NCBI GenBank assembly: GCA_964446485.1
Contig: CAYUOU010000053.1
Location: forward strand, 1 to 29,942
Reading direction: 5' to 3'
Source: JBDRRP01 sp964446485
GTDB taxonomy: Bacteria > Desulfobacterota > Desulfobacteria > Desulfobacterales > JBDRRP01
Length of the DNA stretch: 29,942 nt
Shown: positions 16,408 to 23,420 of the stretch, piece by piece
Layout of the letters: the number at the start of each line of letters is the position of its first letter
Numbering within the stretch: position 1 is the stretch's first letter
Notes under the pieces: model-generated
Databases searched by the model: none
Told to the model about the DNA's origin: nothing
The model's input: only the letters and a program-made list of their open reading frames with translations
Program-made: the position numbers and the translations under genes

Positions 16408-16423
16408 TCGTATTATATTGCGC
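16408..16423. promoter_or_regulatory. Predicted HipB operator 3 (upstream of -35)
   Basis: TCGTAT-TATA-TTGCGC, a looser form of operators 1 and 2, 46 bases from operator 2 and just upstream of the -35. It lies at the junction with the RhuM-like remnant. Confidence 0.5.
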
Positions 16424-16489
16424 GATTTCATGTTCGTTCAGGTAGTTCTTGGCCACGCCGACGTCGAATTTCTGGATTTTTCCTCATGG
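16424..16489 (-). pseudogene. Remnant of a RhuM-family gene
   Basis: On the minus strand one frame reads GP-stop-GKIQKFDVGVAKNYLNEHEI before similarity ends. RhuM proteins carry a conserved stretch of the form PxGKIxKxDVxxAKNYLNExEIxxLN, so about 20 residues match closely. A TGA at 16484-16486 interrupts the frame and the sequence diverges just where the hipBA operator region begins (about 16423), so both ends are lost. The identification rests on one short motif. Confidence 0.55.
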
Positions 16490-16517
16490 CCCCCCAGATA
16501 AGCTTCCCACGACGGCT

Positions 16518-18974
16518 TCAGCGTTGCCCACGGAATGATCGCCGCATCATGAACAGGGTGTTGGTGATAACGCTCAAGCTGCTCAGCAGCATGGCGATGA
16601 CGGCAACGATAGGCGAAAGGTATCCCATCATGGCAACCGGGATGGCCGTCACGTTGTAGAAAAACGACAGCATGAGGTTTTGCCGGATGTTGCGGCGGAC
16701 GCTGCCGGCGATGTCCAAGAAGTCCAGAATCTGACCGGGGTGTGCCCGCATGAGGGAGATGTCGGCTACCTCGGCATCCAGGGCGTTGCCGCTGAAAACG
16801 CTCACCGCCAGGTCGGCGGCCGCCAGGGCCGGGGCATCGTTGATGCCGTCCCCCACCATGGCCACATCCTGCCCCGCCGACTTGAGGTTGCCGACCCGGC
16901 GGGCTTTGTCTTCGGGGGTCAGCGCACCGGCGGCATGTGAAATGCCGATGTGTTGAGCCACCTGACGGGTAACGGCGTCGGCGTCTCCCGAAAGTAATTC
17001 CAGATGGATTCCCCGGGTGAGCAGCGCGTTCACGACGTCACCCATTCTCGCCCGAAGGTGATCACCGAAGTACAAGGTGGCCGCAAGACGGTTGTCGATG
17101 CTCACGTAGACGCAGGATGCGATGCTGTCGGCATCTTCCATGGCGCATCGCCGAGCGCCGGCGCCGATATCCAAAGCGACGAAACGGGCGCTGCCGATCT
17201 TTACCGACCGAGACCCCAGGCGCCCCTTAACCCCTTCGGCGTGCTCGGCCATGCTGGACACGTCGGGAAGGGGCAGGGCGCCGTCGCGGGCGCATCGCCG
17301 GATCTCTTCGGCAATGGGGTGGCGGCTGCCTGCTTCCAGTGCAGCGGCTGTGGCCAGCATTTCGTTGGCGGTGTGCCCCGCTTCGGGCGCTACCGACAGC
17401 AGTCGCCACCGGCCGGTGGTCACCGTTCCGGTTTTGTCCATGACCACCGCGCAGACGGCGCCGGCTTTTTCAAAGGCGTCGAAGTCCCGAACGAGGATGC
17501 CTTCGCGGGCCGCAATGGAGACGCCGGCCACACGGGCCAATGGTACGGCGACCCCCAGGGCGCATGGGCAGGCGATGACCAGCACGGTCATGGACCGGAT
17601 CATCGCCTCTTCGACGCCGAGACCCGATGCCAGGCCGAAAACCGCCGTGGCCATGGCCAGAAAAACGATGGTCGGCACAAATCCCAACAGCCAGCGCTGG
17701 GTCTGACTGACCCGAGGATCCTTTCCGGCCAGAGCCGTTTCCATGATTCGGATCATCTGCATGAGGGTCGACTCCGCCCCCACCTGGAGTGCCCGGATGC
17801 GCAGGTCGCCGTCGACGAGCGTACACCCGCTGATCACCCGATCCCCGGAGCGTTTTCCCACTAACCGCGGCTCCCCGGTGAGAGTGGATTCGTCCATGGT
17901 GCCGGTGCCGGCGATAACCACGCCGTCGGCGACGGCGGTCTCCCCGGGCGTGAGGCGAAAGGTGTCGCCGACCGTCAATTGGATCGCTGGTACATATCGA
18001 CCCGCGGGCGCTTCGGTCGAACAGCGCCGCACCTTTGCCGGGACCAGGGCACTAAAGGCGCCCAGATCGGCATGAACGGCCGCCTTGGCCCGCTGCTCCA
18101 GCATCTGGCCCAACAGCACTAAGGTGATGAGCATGGAGCAGGTGTCGAAATAAACATGGATGCTGCCCCTGACCAGGTTGAAGGTGCTGTAGAGAAACGC
18201 GCTGGATGCGGCGATGGCGATGAGGGTCTCCATGCCGAAGGCACCGGTACGAAAGCCGGCCGCTGCGCGCCGGAAGATGGGGCTGCCGCCGTAAACGAAG
18301 ACCCCGGCGGTCATTACGAACATGGGGAGGGAAATCTTGAAGATGCTGTCCGGGTCCAATGCGGTGACAAAACCGGTGTACAGGGCGGCGCTCAGCATCA
18401 TGACGTTCATGGTCAGCAGCATGGAGACGGCGAACCGGACAAATTCTTTGCGCCGGGCGCTTCGTGAATCCAACTCGCCGGTCAGTCCCGATGGGTATCC
18501 AAGGCGATGGATGGCTGCCATAATGTCCGCCGGTCGTGACTGCCGAGGGTCATAATGGCAGGAGAGACGATCCCCGGAAAAATGGCAGACGGTCCGGCTG
18601 ACGCCGGGCACCATGGAAACGGCCCGCTGAATCACCCAGGCACAGGCAGGGCACCACATGCCGTGAATTTCCAGCGTTAGGGGCAGCGTGTCGTCTTCTG
18701 GTGCGGGATCCGAAGACTGCTCTGTGGAAAATGCATCCGACGCGGCGATGCGGTCCAGGTCTGCCGTGGTGCTGGGAATGATGCCCAGGGCCTGGCATTC
18801 CCGGAAGAGATCGCTGGTGGTGAGGTCGCCGTCTGTCCCGGCTTCGGAGAGGATTGCGTAGACCTGTCTGCAGCCGATGCAGCAGAAGGAAAGCGACGTG
18901 CCGTCCACGGCCAGGGCGCGGGCCCCGTGGGTGAGGGGAAGTCCGCACAGCGCGCAAACGTCAGTGGTCGTCAT
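16518..18974 (-). CDS. ccoI: cbb3 oxidase copper-transporting P-type ATPase
   Basis: CcoI/FixI-type P1B ATPase that moves copper across the inner membrane for the CuB site of CcoN. Of about 818 residues, the N terminus holds a Cys-rich metal-binding module (CALCGLPL and CCIGCRQVY, about 7-45). An HMA domain with GMWCPAC (about 105-112) follows, then eight membrane segments. Key motifs: TGEPRLVG (actuator), ACPCALGVAVP (about 470) for metal binding in the membrane, MDKTGTVTTG (about 515) with the phosphorylated Asp, SRHPIAEEI and GDGINDAPAL (about 710). I prefer the ATG at 18974, which gives a normal MTTTDVCALCG start; the frame extends to 19046. It closes the respiratory operon, separated from actE by about 90 bases that include a REP-like hairpin. 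Confidence 0.93.
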   Translation of the reverse strand: MTTTDVCALCGLPLTHGARALAVDGTSLSFCCIGCRQVYAILSEAGTDGDLTTSDLFRECQALGIIPSTTADLDRIAASDAFSTEQSSDPAPEDDTLPLTLEIHGMWCPACAWVIQRAVSMVPGVSRTVCHFSGDRLSCHYDPRQSRPADIMAAIHRLGYPSGLTGELDSRSARRKEFVRFAVSMLLTMNVMMLSAALYTGFVTALDPDSIFKISLPMFVMTAGVFVYGGSPIFRRAAAGFRTGAFGMETLIAIAASSAFLYSTFNLVRGSIHVYFDTCSMLITLVLLGQMLEQRAKAAVHADLGAFSALVPAKVRRCSTEAPAGRYVPAIQLTVGDTFRLTPGETAVADGVVIAGTGTMDESTLTGEPRLVGKRSGDRVISGCTLVDGDLRIRALQVGAESTLMQMIRIMETALAGKDPRVSQTQRWLLGFVPTIVFLAMATAVFGLASGLGVEEAMIRSMTVLVIACPCALGVAVPLARVAGVSIAAREGILVRDFDAFEKAGAVCAVVMDKTGTVTTGRWRLLSVAPEAGHTANEMLATAAALEAGSRHPIAEEIRRCARDGALPLPDVSSMAEHAEGVKGRLGSRSVKIGSARFVALDIGAGARRCAMEDADSIASCVYVSIDNRLAATLYFGDHLRARMGDVVNALLTRGIHLELLSGDADAVTRQVAQHIGISHAAGALTPEDKARRVGNLKSAGQDVAMVGDGINDAPALAAADLAVSVFSGNALDAEVADISLMRAHPGQILDFLDIAGSVRRNIRQNLMLSFFYNVTAIPVAMMGYLSPIVAVIAMLLSSLSVITNTLFMMRRSFRGQR

Positions 18975-19013
18975 TGGGTCGGTGTCCAGCCACAGGGCAA
19001 TCGCGCACAGGAT

Positions 19014-19037
19014 TGTAGGAGCGGGCCATACCCGCGC
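19014..19037. repeat. REP-like hairpin between actE and ccoI
   Basis: TGTAGGAGCGGGCCATACCC followed by GCGC has the layout of REP elements: a GTAGGAGC head and a GCGGG/CCCGC stem around a 5-base loop. Single copy here, with no REP-associated transposase in the window. Confidence 0.5.
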
Positions 19038-19062
19038 ATCGGCCATTTGTGGATGGACACGA

Positions 19063-19584
19063 TTAGTTGCGGGTGCCGAGGGATTTCACAAAGGCCAGGA
19101 TGCGCCAGCGGTCCGGGGGTGAAATGGTGGTGGCCAGTGCCGGTTGTCGGCCATTGGGGATGCCGTAGCTGATCTCCTTGAACAGCACGCCGTCCAGTGT
19201 CTGCTGGACTTTGGCGCTTCTCAAATCGCCCGGCAGCGGCGCGAAACTCTGCCCCACCGTTCCTTTGCCGTCATAATTGATGCCGTGGCACTGCTGGCAG
19301 AACCGTCCATACAACACCTTCCCCGTGCTGACGACGGTGGCATCAGGTGCTCTGCCATAGGGGGATACCAACGCCGCTGGCGAAGACGTGCGATACTGAA
19401 TTTCGCCGTCCGATGTCGGCACCAGGCCGGATGCCATTGCCAGAATAGGCTTTTCATGGGGGCGAACGGTCGGGGTTTCCCACATGCGCCCCACCGAGAG
19501 GTTGTCGTCGTACAGGGTGATCGCCGTATAGGCCGCCAGCACAATGCTTGTGACGACGAGGCCGAGGGTGAGTATGCGTATCAT
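19063..19584 (-). CDS. ActE-like membrane-anchored monohaem cytochrome c
   Basis: A 173-residue cytochrome with an N-terminal membrane segment (about 3-25) and one haem site, FCQQCH (Cys96, Cys99, His100). Resemblance to the ActE subunit of alternative complex III: a spacer, then the G..LYGRFCQQCHG..YDGKGTVG pattern and a C-terminal DRWRILAFVKSL helix. No Met or His follows the haem motif, so the usual distal Met ligand is missing. Unlike many ActE proteins it has no lipobox. GGGAG overlaps the end of the preceding small gene and serves as ribosome binding site. It may relay electrons between ActA and the oxidase. A CcoP-like role is the alternative. Confidence 0.8.
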   Translation of the reverse strand: MIRILTLGLVVTSIVLAAYTAITLYDDNLSVGRMWETPTVRPHEKPILAMASGLVPTSDGEIQYRTSSPAALVSPYGRAPDATVVSTGKVLYGRFCQQCHGINYDGKGTVGQSFAPLPGDLRSAKVQQTLDGVLFKEISYGIPNGRQPALATTISPPDRWRILAFVKSLGTRN

Positions 19585-19830
19585 TTATTCTCCCTTTGCG
19601 CCCCGCACATGCTGGGGAAACGGTACGCTTGGGTAATTTGCGTACTCCGATTCGCCGGGCACGTCGGGTATGGGACGGTAATCCCAGTCCGGTTGTCCCA
19701 GATCGCCAATAACAAAGTAGGCCAGTCCGCCTTTGAAAAAGATGAAGACGACCAGTAGCAGGATGATCACCCACGTTTTTACGATGCTGGCTTCGTGGTG
19801 GCCGTGTTCAACGTCCGTTCGTGGTTTCAT
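19585..19830 (-). CDS. Small single-span membrane protein of the oxidase operon
   Basis: An 81-residue protein I do not recognise. It has a His-rich cytoplasmic N terminus (VEHGHHEAS), one membrane segment (about 18-40) and a polar, aromatic and Pro-rich tail (QPDWDYRPIPDVPGESEY) that should face the periplasm. GGAGGT lies six bases before the ATG at 19830, a very good start. The start overlaps the previous gene by 4 bases and the stop is followed at once by the actE-like start. Position and size suggest a small structural or assembly subunit of the oxidase or of alternative complex III. Confidence 0.75.
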   Translation of the reverse strand: MKPRTDVEHGHHEASIVKTWVIILLLVVFIFFKGGLAYFVIGDLGQPDWDYRPIPDVPGESEYANYPSVPFPQHVRGAKGE

Positions 19831-20102
19831 ATTTTTACCTCCAGCACGCCATAGAGGATAATGTACAGAAACGCCCACACCACCGTTCCGGCAAGAATCA
19901 GTATCAGGACCAACGGAAAAGGGGCTTCGCGTTCCTGAATGCCGTCGACATAGGTGGCATGGATTTCGGTCATGCGCTTGTCGGCATCCCCATGGTTAAA
20001 ATGGGTGCGGGCCAAAGCGACCGCCAAAACGATGATGCTCAGCAGCGCCGGAAAGAGGTACAGCACAAAGTGCTGGAAATTGCGCAGTTCGAAAAAATGC
20101 AT
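19827..20102 (-). CDS. Two-span oxidase subunit resembling the CcoP membrane anchor
   Basis: A 91-residue protein with membrane segments at about 12-31 and 62-85. Between and into the second it reads HATYVDGIQEREAPFP then a hydrophobic helix ending LYIILYG. This resembles the N-terminal FixP/CcoP domain, which has H..DGI.E...P.P and a helix ending in a Tyr. There is no haem-binding motif, so the cytochrome part of CcoP is absent; a fused haem domain occurs instead on the CcoO-type protein upstream. The first helix could correspond to CcoQ. It overlaps the next gene by 4 bases. Confidence 0.7.
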   Translation of the reverse strand: MHFFELRNFQHFVLYLFPALLSIIVLAVALARTHFNHGDADKRMTEIHATYVDGIQEREAPFPLVLILILAGTVVWAFLYIILYGVLEVKI

Positions 20103-20132
20103 ACCCGACCATCCCTTCCCGCAAATATAATA

Positions 20133-20393
20133 TTAGCCCGCTTTCACAATCGCAAATATGACGAAGGAAAAACTGGCGCACAGTGTTATGCATACAAGGC
20201 CGAACAAGGCAATCATCTCGAGGCGGCTGGCCAATTTCGTCGGGGCTGGCCGTTGGCGCGGGATTTCAAGAATCGGCAGAAACCGCGCCCGCTGCTGGTC
20301 CCGGAATTGATTGTTCTTCAAGGCCCAGGCAAAGACCACCAAGGAGACAAATAGGCCAAAAAGCATGTAGCTGATGAAGTATGGGTAATACAT
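20133..20393 (-). CDS. CcoS-like oxidase assembly protein with an extra membrane segment
   Basis: An 86-residue protein. The N-terminal half, a membrane helix (about 8-25) followed by WALKNNQFRDQQRARFLPI, resembles CcoS, in which a helix is followed by a W.. .GQFDD.. stretch. CcoS is needed for cofactor insertion into cbb3 oxidase. The C-terminal half adds a second helix (about 60-82), not present in standard CcoS. GGGGAACGCCC precedes the ATG. It lies between the ccoO/P fusion and the CcoP-anchor-like gene. The similarity is short, so it may instead be a structural subunit. Confidence 0.6.
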   Translation of the reverse strand: MYYPYFISYMLFGLFVSLVVFAWALKNNQFRDQQRARFLPILEIPRQRPAPTKLASRLEMIALFGLVCITLCASFSFVIFAIVKAG

Positions 20394-20455
20394 GGGCGTT
20401 CCCCGTTAATTTCTTTCTACGCGGGTTATCGGCAACCCCGATGCGCTTCGCGCGG

Positions 20456-21394
20456 TTACTTCAATGGTTCATAGGAGGCATCGATGCCCCGGGGTTCTGT
20501 GTTGGCGTCGCTGTCGTTGATGAAGTAAACGGCCACATAATCTCCGACTTCCCATATCTTCTGAGATTCGAGTTCGCGCTTGAAATACGGCATGGCCGTG
20601 CCTGTGATGCCGTTCATGATCTGGTAATAGATAATGCCGCCGGAAATCTCACGGCCCTTCAGGATGGTGAAATTCAGCGGCGGCGGGTATATCCACGGCT
20701 GGGCCGGTCCCATGCCGTCTCCCACCGGGCCGTGGCATCCGATGCAAAACTGCTGATAAACGACATGCCCGCGCTGCAGGCTCGCCGCACTGGTCGGATA
20801 CGGGTTGGGCAAGTCGCGCCAGCCCTGGGGAACGATATCGGCCAGCCACTGGGCATTGACGTCGGGACCCGCCTCGTACGCTTTGATTGATTCCGCCTTC
20901 CAAAACCGCTGCCGAGACATGCGGGCGTCGGCGGCCTTCATACCGAGGCTCTGGACATATTGGGTGAGGGTGTCGATTTGGGCTTCGCCGAGCCATTTAA
21001 AAGGCGGCATGATGGAATTCGGGCGCGTGTACCGCGGGTTGAAAAAATGGGCGATGTGCCAGTCGTCGGGGTGCTCGCCGCCCTCCTGGGACAGGTCTAC
21101 ACCGGTGCGCGCGGAACCCAGCTGAATGGGGCGATCGCTAACATAATCGCCGGCCTGGGCGATGCGGCTTGAGCCGTGTCCCCAATCGAAGGCGCGGATC
21201 GCCTGGCTGTGGCAGTATACGCAGCCGTTCTGCAGATAGAGCTTGAACCCGGCTTGCTCCACCGCTGTCCGATCACGGTAGATCTCAGAAGGCGTCATGT
21301 CTGCGGTGGAGTAAGGCCACGCCACCATCAATAGGACGATGGCGGTAAGGATAAGCAGGGCGCCGCCGATCACCACTGTGGGGGTCATTTTCAT
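20456..21394 (-). CDS. ccoO: cbb3 oxidase dihaem subunit: CcoO fused to a CcoP-type cytochrome domain
   Basis: A 312-residue membrane-anchored cytochrome that should feed electrons to CcoN. One N-terminal helix (about 8-27), then a CcoO/FixO domain: NGCVYCHSQAIR (Cys58, Cys61, His62), RTGVDLSQEGG, and the distal Met129 in NSIMPPFKWL. A second cytochrome c domain follows with FCIGCHGPVGDGMG (Cys217, Cys220, His221) and a likely distal Met268 in GTAMPYF. Standard CcoO is monohaem and ends near residue 200-240, so the second domain is an addition similar to one domain of CcoP. The gene overlaps ccoN by 4 bases. No separate ccoP with haem motifs exists in the operon. Confidence 0.9.
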   Translation of the reverse strand: MKMTPTVVIGGALLILTAIVLLMVAWPYSTADMTPSEIYRDRTAVEQAGFKLYLQNGCVYCHSQAIRAFDWGHGSSRIAQAGDYVSDRPIQLGSARTGVDLSQEGGEHPDDWHIAHFFNPRYTRPNSIMPPFKWLGEAQIDTLTQYVQSLGMKAADARMSRQRFWKAESIKAYEAGPDVNAQWLADIVPQGWRDLPNPYPTSAASLQRGHVVYQQFCIGCHGPVGDGMGPAQPWIYPPPLNFTILKGREISGGIIYYQIMNGITGTAMPYFKRELESQKIWEVGDYVAVYFINDSDANTEPRGIDASYEPLK

Positions 21395-22764
21395 TCTGTT
21401 GCCGCTCCAGGATTAAAAAAAAGCGTTCGAACGATATTGTAAAAACCGAGATAGGCGCCGGTGAGGATGAACAACCCCGACGAGGCGCGAATCACATAGT
21501 ATAGATGGATTTGGGGCAACACCCGGTAGATGGTTTCGCCGTTGAGCCAGGCGTTGCCTTGGATCAGGCCCGCAATGGTCAGATCAACCGCCATAACAGA
21601 CACACCGATCACCACCAGCCAGTATTGCAGGTTGGCAAGGTACTCGCTGTAGAGCGGTTTTTTCGTAATCCGCGGGAGAATGAAATAGAGCCCCCCCAGT
21701 GCCGTGATGCCGGCGAAGGCAAAGACCCCGATGTGGGCGTGGCCCACCACCCAGTTGTTGTAATGGGTGACCCGCTGCACCTGGGGAAGCGCCATGAAGC
21801 TGCCCTGAAAATTGGCGAAGAAATACATGATGGTGCCGGTGAAAACAAATTTGGCACCGATATCAGCGTACACGTCGCCAAGCTTGCCTCTGATGGTGTA
21901 CCAGATGTTGATGAGAAAGATCATCACCGGAATGACCATGGCGATACTGTCGACGATGGAGATGACCTTGAGCCAGGTGGGGACCGGCACCTGAAGCAAA
22001 TGATGGGTGCCGATGTGGGTGTAAACCACCAGCAGAGACCAGAATCCGATGAGGGAAAGGGTGTGGCTGTAAAGGGGCGACCGCGTGGCGATGGGCAGCA
22101 CGTAGTAGGCCACCGCCAGTCCCATGGGGGTCAGCAGCAGGCCAAAGATATTGTGCCCGTAAAACCACAGCAGGATGGCATCGGGGATGCCCAGCAGGGC
22201 GCCGGTGTCGGGCTGCCAGATCACATTGCCCAGGCAGTACCCGACGGCGGTGAGCACCAGCGCCGCGCAGGCATACCAGATGGAAACGTAAAGGATCTGC
22301 TCCTGGCGCTGGTGGACGGTCATGAAAACGTTGAAGATGACCAGTGCGAAGAGAACGGCGATCATGATATCCACCGCCCAGGGCAGCTCGGCGTACTCCC
22401 GTCCCTGGCTGTACCCCGCCCCCAGGCTGATGACGGCAATGACCAGCATGATGTTCCAGAGCACGGCCGTGAGCACACCTAATTTCTGGCTGTAGAGTTG
22501 AGTGCGCAGCAGCCGCGGTGTGTAGTACAGCGCTGCGGCGATCAACCCGGGGGTTACGAAACCGAACAGCACCAGGTTGACATGGATCGGCCGGGATCTC
22601 CCGAATTGGATAAACTCGATATTGGCCATGAAGTCAGGTGCAATGAGATAACCGGCGGCGATCATGCCAAAGCTTGTGGCAAAGGCGAACCAAAGCGCAG
22701 AAGTAAACGTAAATGCGATGGCGGCCGACTGGCTCTCGACTTCTTCAGTAAGGGTGGCGGTCAT
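21391..22764 (-). CDS. ccoN: cbb3-type cytochrome c oxidase catalytic subunit
   Basis: Haem-copper oxidase subunit I that reduces O2 to water and pumps protons. The 457 residues contain about 12 membrane segments with all metal ligands visible: His61 for low-spin haem b, His204 in WFYGHN and His254/His255 in IGTHHLLQVP for CuB. His342 and His344 in GHAHIG serve haems b3 and b. Tyr248, at the position of the cross-linked Tyr of C-family oxidases, is present. It is slightly shorter than typical CcoN (about 475-490). The next gene overlaps its end. It follows actA directly, which places quinol oxidation and O2 reduction genes in one transcript. Confidence 0.95.
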   Translation of the reverse strand: MTATLTEEVESQSAAIAFTFTSALWFAFATSFGMIAAGYLIAPDFMANIEFIQFGRSRPIHVNLVLFGFVTPGLIAAALYYTPRLLRTQLYSQKLGVLTAVLWNIMLVIAVISLGAGYSQGREYAELPWAVDIMIAVLFALVIFNVFMTVHQRQEQILYVSIWYACAALVLTAVGYCLGNVIWQPDTGALLGIPDAILLWFYGHNIFGLLLTPMGLAVAYYVLPIATRSPLYSHTLSLIGFWSLLVVYTHIGTHHLLQVPVPTWLKVISIVDSIAMVIPVMIFLINIWYTIRGKLGDVYADIGAKFVFTGTIMYFFANFQGSFMALPQVQRVTHYNNWVVGHAHIGVFAFAGITALGGLYFILPRITKKPLYSEYLANLQYWLVVIGVSVMAVDLTIAGLIQGNAWLNGETIYRVLPQIHLYYVIRASSGLFILTGAYLGFYNIVRTLFFNPGAATE

Positions 22765-22790
22765 GAGTTTCCCCGTTTAAACGTGTTGCG

Positions 22791-23420
22791 TTAACTGTGG
22801 CACGACAGCCAGCAGTCGATGTTGGCCTTTTTCTCCCGGTGGCACTCGATGCAGAAGCCCATCTTGAACCGATGGGATTTCAGCCGGTCCATCTGCGTTA
22901 CCTGCCCGTGACAGCTTTCACAGGCGATTTCTTTTCGGATGTGGCGCTGGTGATTGAAAACGACGTGCTCCGCCACCAGGTAGACTTTGCGCCATGGCGT
23001 CGGTGTGTTGGTGTTATAGTAATCGTGCTCTTTCAGGATCTGCGGGTGGTTGGCGATGATGTACTTATGGCAGTGTAGGCATTTTTCCACCGGTGGCAGA
23101 CCCGGATGAATGGATTTCCCCACGTAGGGATGGCAGTAATAGCAGTCAATGGCCTTGACCCCGGCATGCAACTGGTGGCTGAAGGGGATGGGCTGCTCAG
23201 GTTGGATCATGGCCCCCGGCGTGGCGTAAAACAGCCACAGAAATAACCCCAGCACCAGCACACTCATGGCGCACAGGGTCAGCGGCGTTTTGTTTACAGC
23301 GATGGCGGACAGGGTGTCGCGGAAAGCCGTGAAAAATCTCATCGGCTTGCCCCGGGTACCGACGAGGATGACGATCACCAGAAGGGTGAGGAGCGCGAGT
23401 GAGGTGAGCAGGATTTCCAT
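22791..23420 (-). CDS. actA: ActA-like multihaem cytochrome c
   Basis: Electron-transfer subunit of alternative complex III. The 209 residues start with two hydrophobic stretches (about 3-20 and 45-66), then a periplasmic multihaem region. Four CXXCH motifs are clear: CYYCH (93-97), CLHCH (114-118), CESCH (167-171) and CIECH (190-194). The fifth haem site expected in ActA is CWLSCH at 203-208, a C-X3-C-H form. Several extra His residues (for example 82, 85, 152, 157, 160) could be distal ligands. The first codon shares bases with the end of actF, so the genes are coupled. It precedes ccoN by 26 bases. Confidence 0.88.
   Translation of the reverse strand: MEILLTSLALLTLLVIVILVGTRGKPMRFFTAFRDTLSAIAVNKTPLTLCAMSVLVLGLFLWLFYATPGAMIQPEQPIPFSHQLHAGVKAIDCYYCHPYVGKSIHPGLPPVEKCLHCHKYIIANHPQILKEHDYYNTNTPTPWRKVYLVAEHVVFNHQRHIRKEIACESCHGQVTQMDRLKSHRFKMGFCIECHREKKANIDCWLSCHS

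Noticed and set aside
21505..22482. 325-codon + strand open frame opposite ccoN
   Set aside because: Antisense to ccoN; composition rich in Gly, Asp and His as expected for a shadow of membrane codons.
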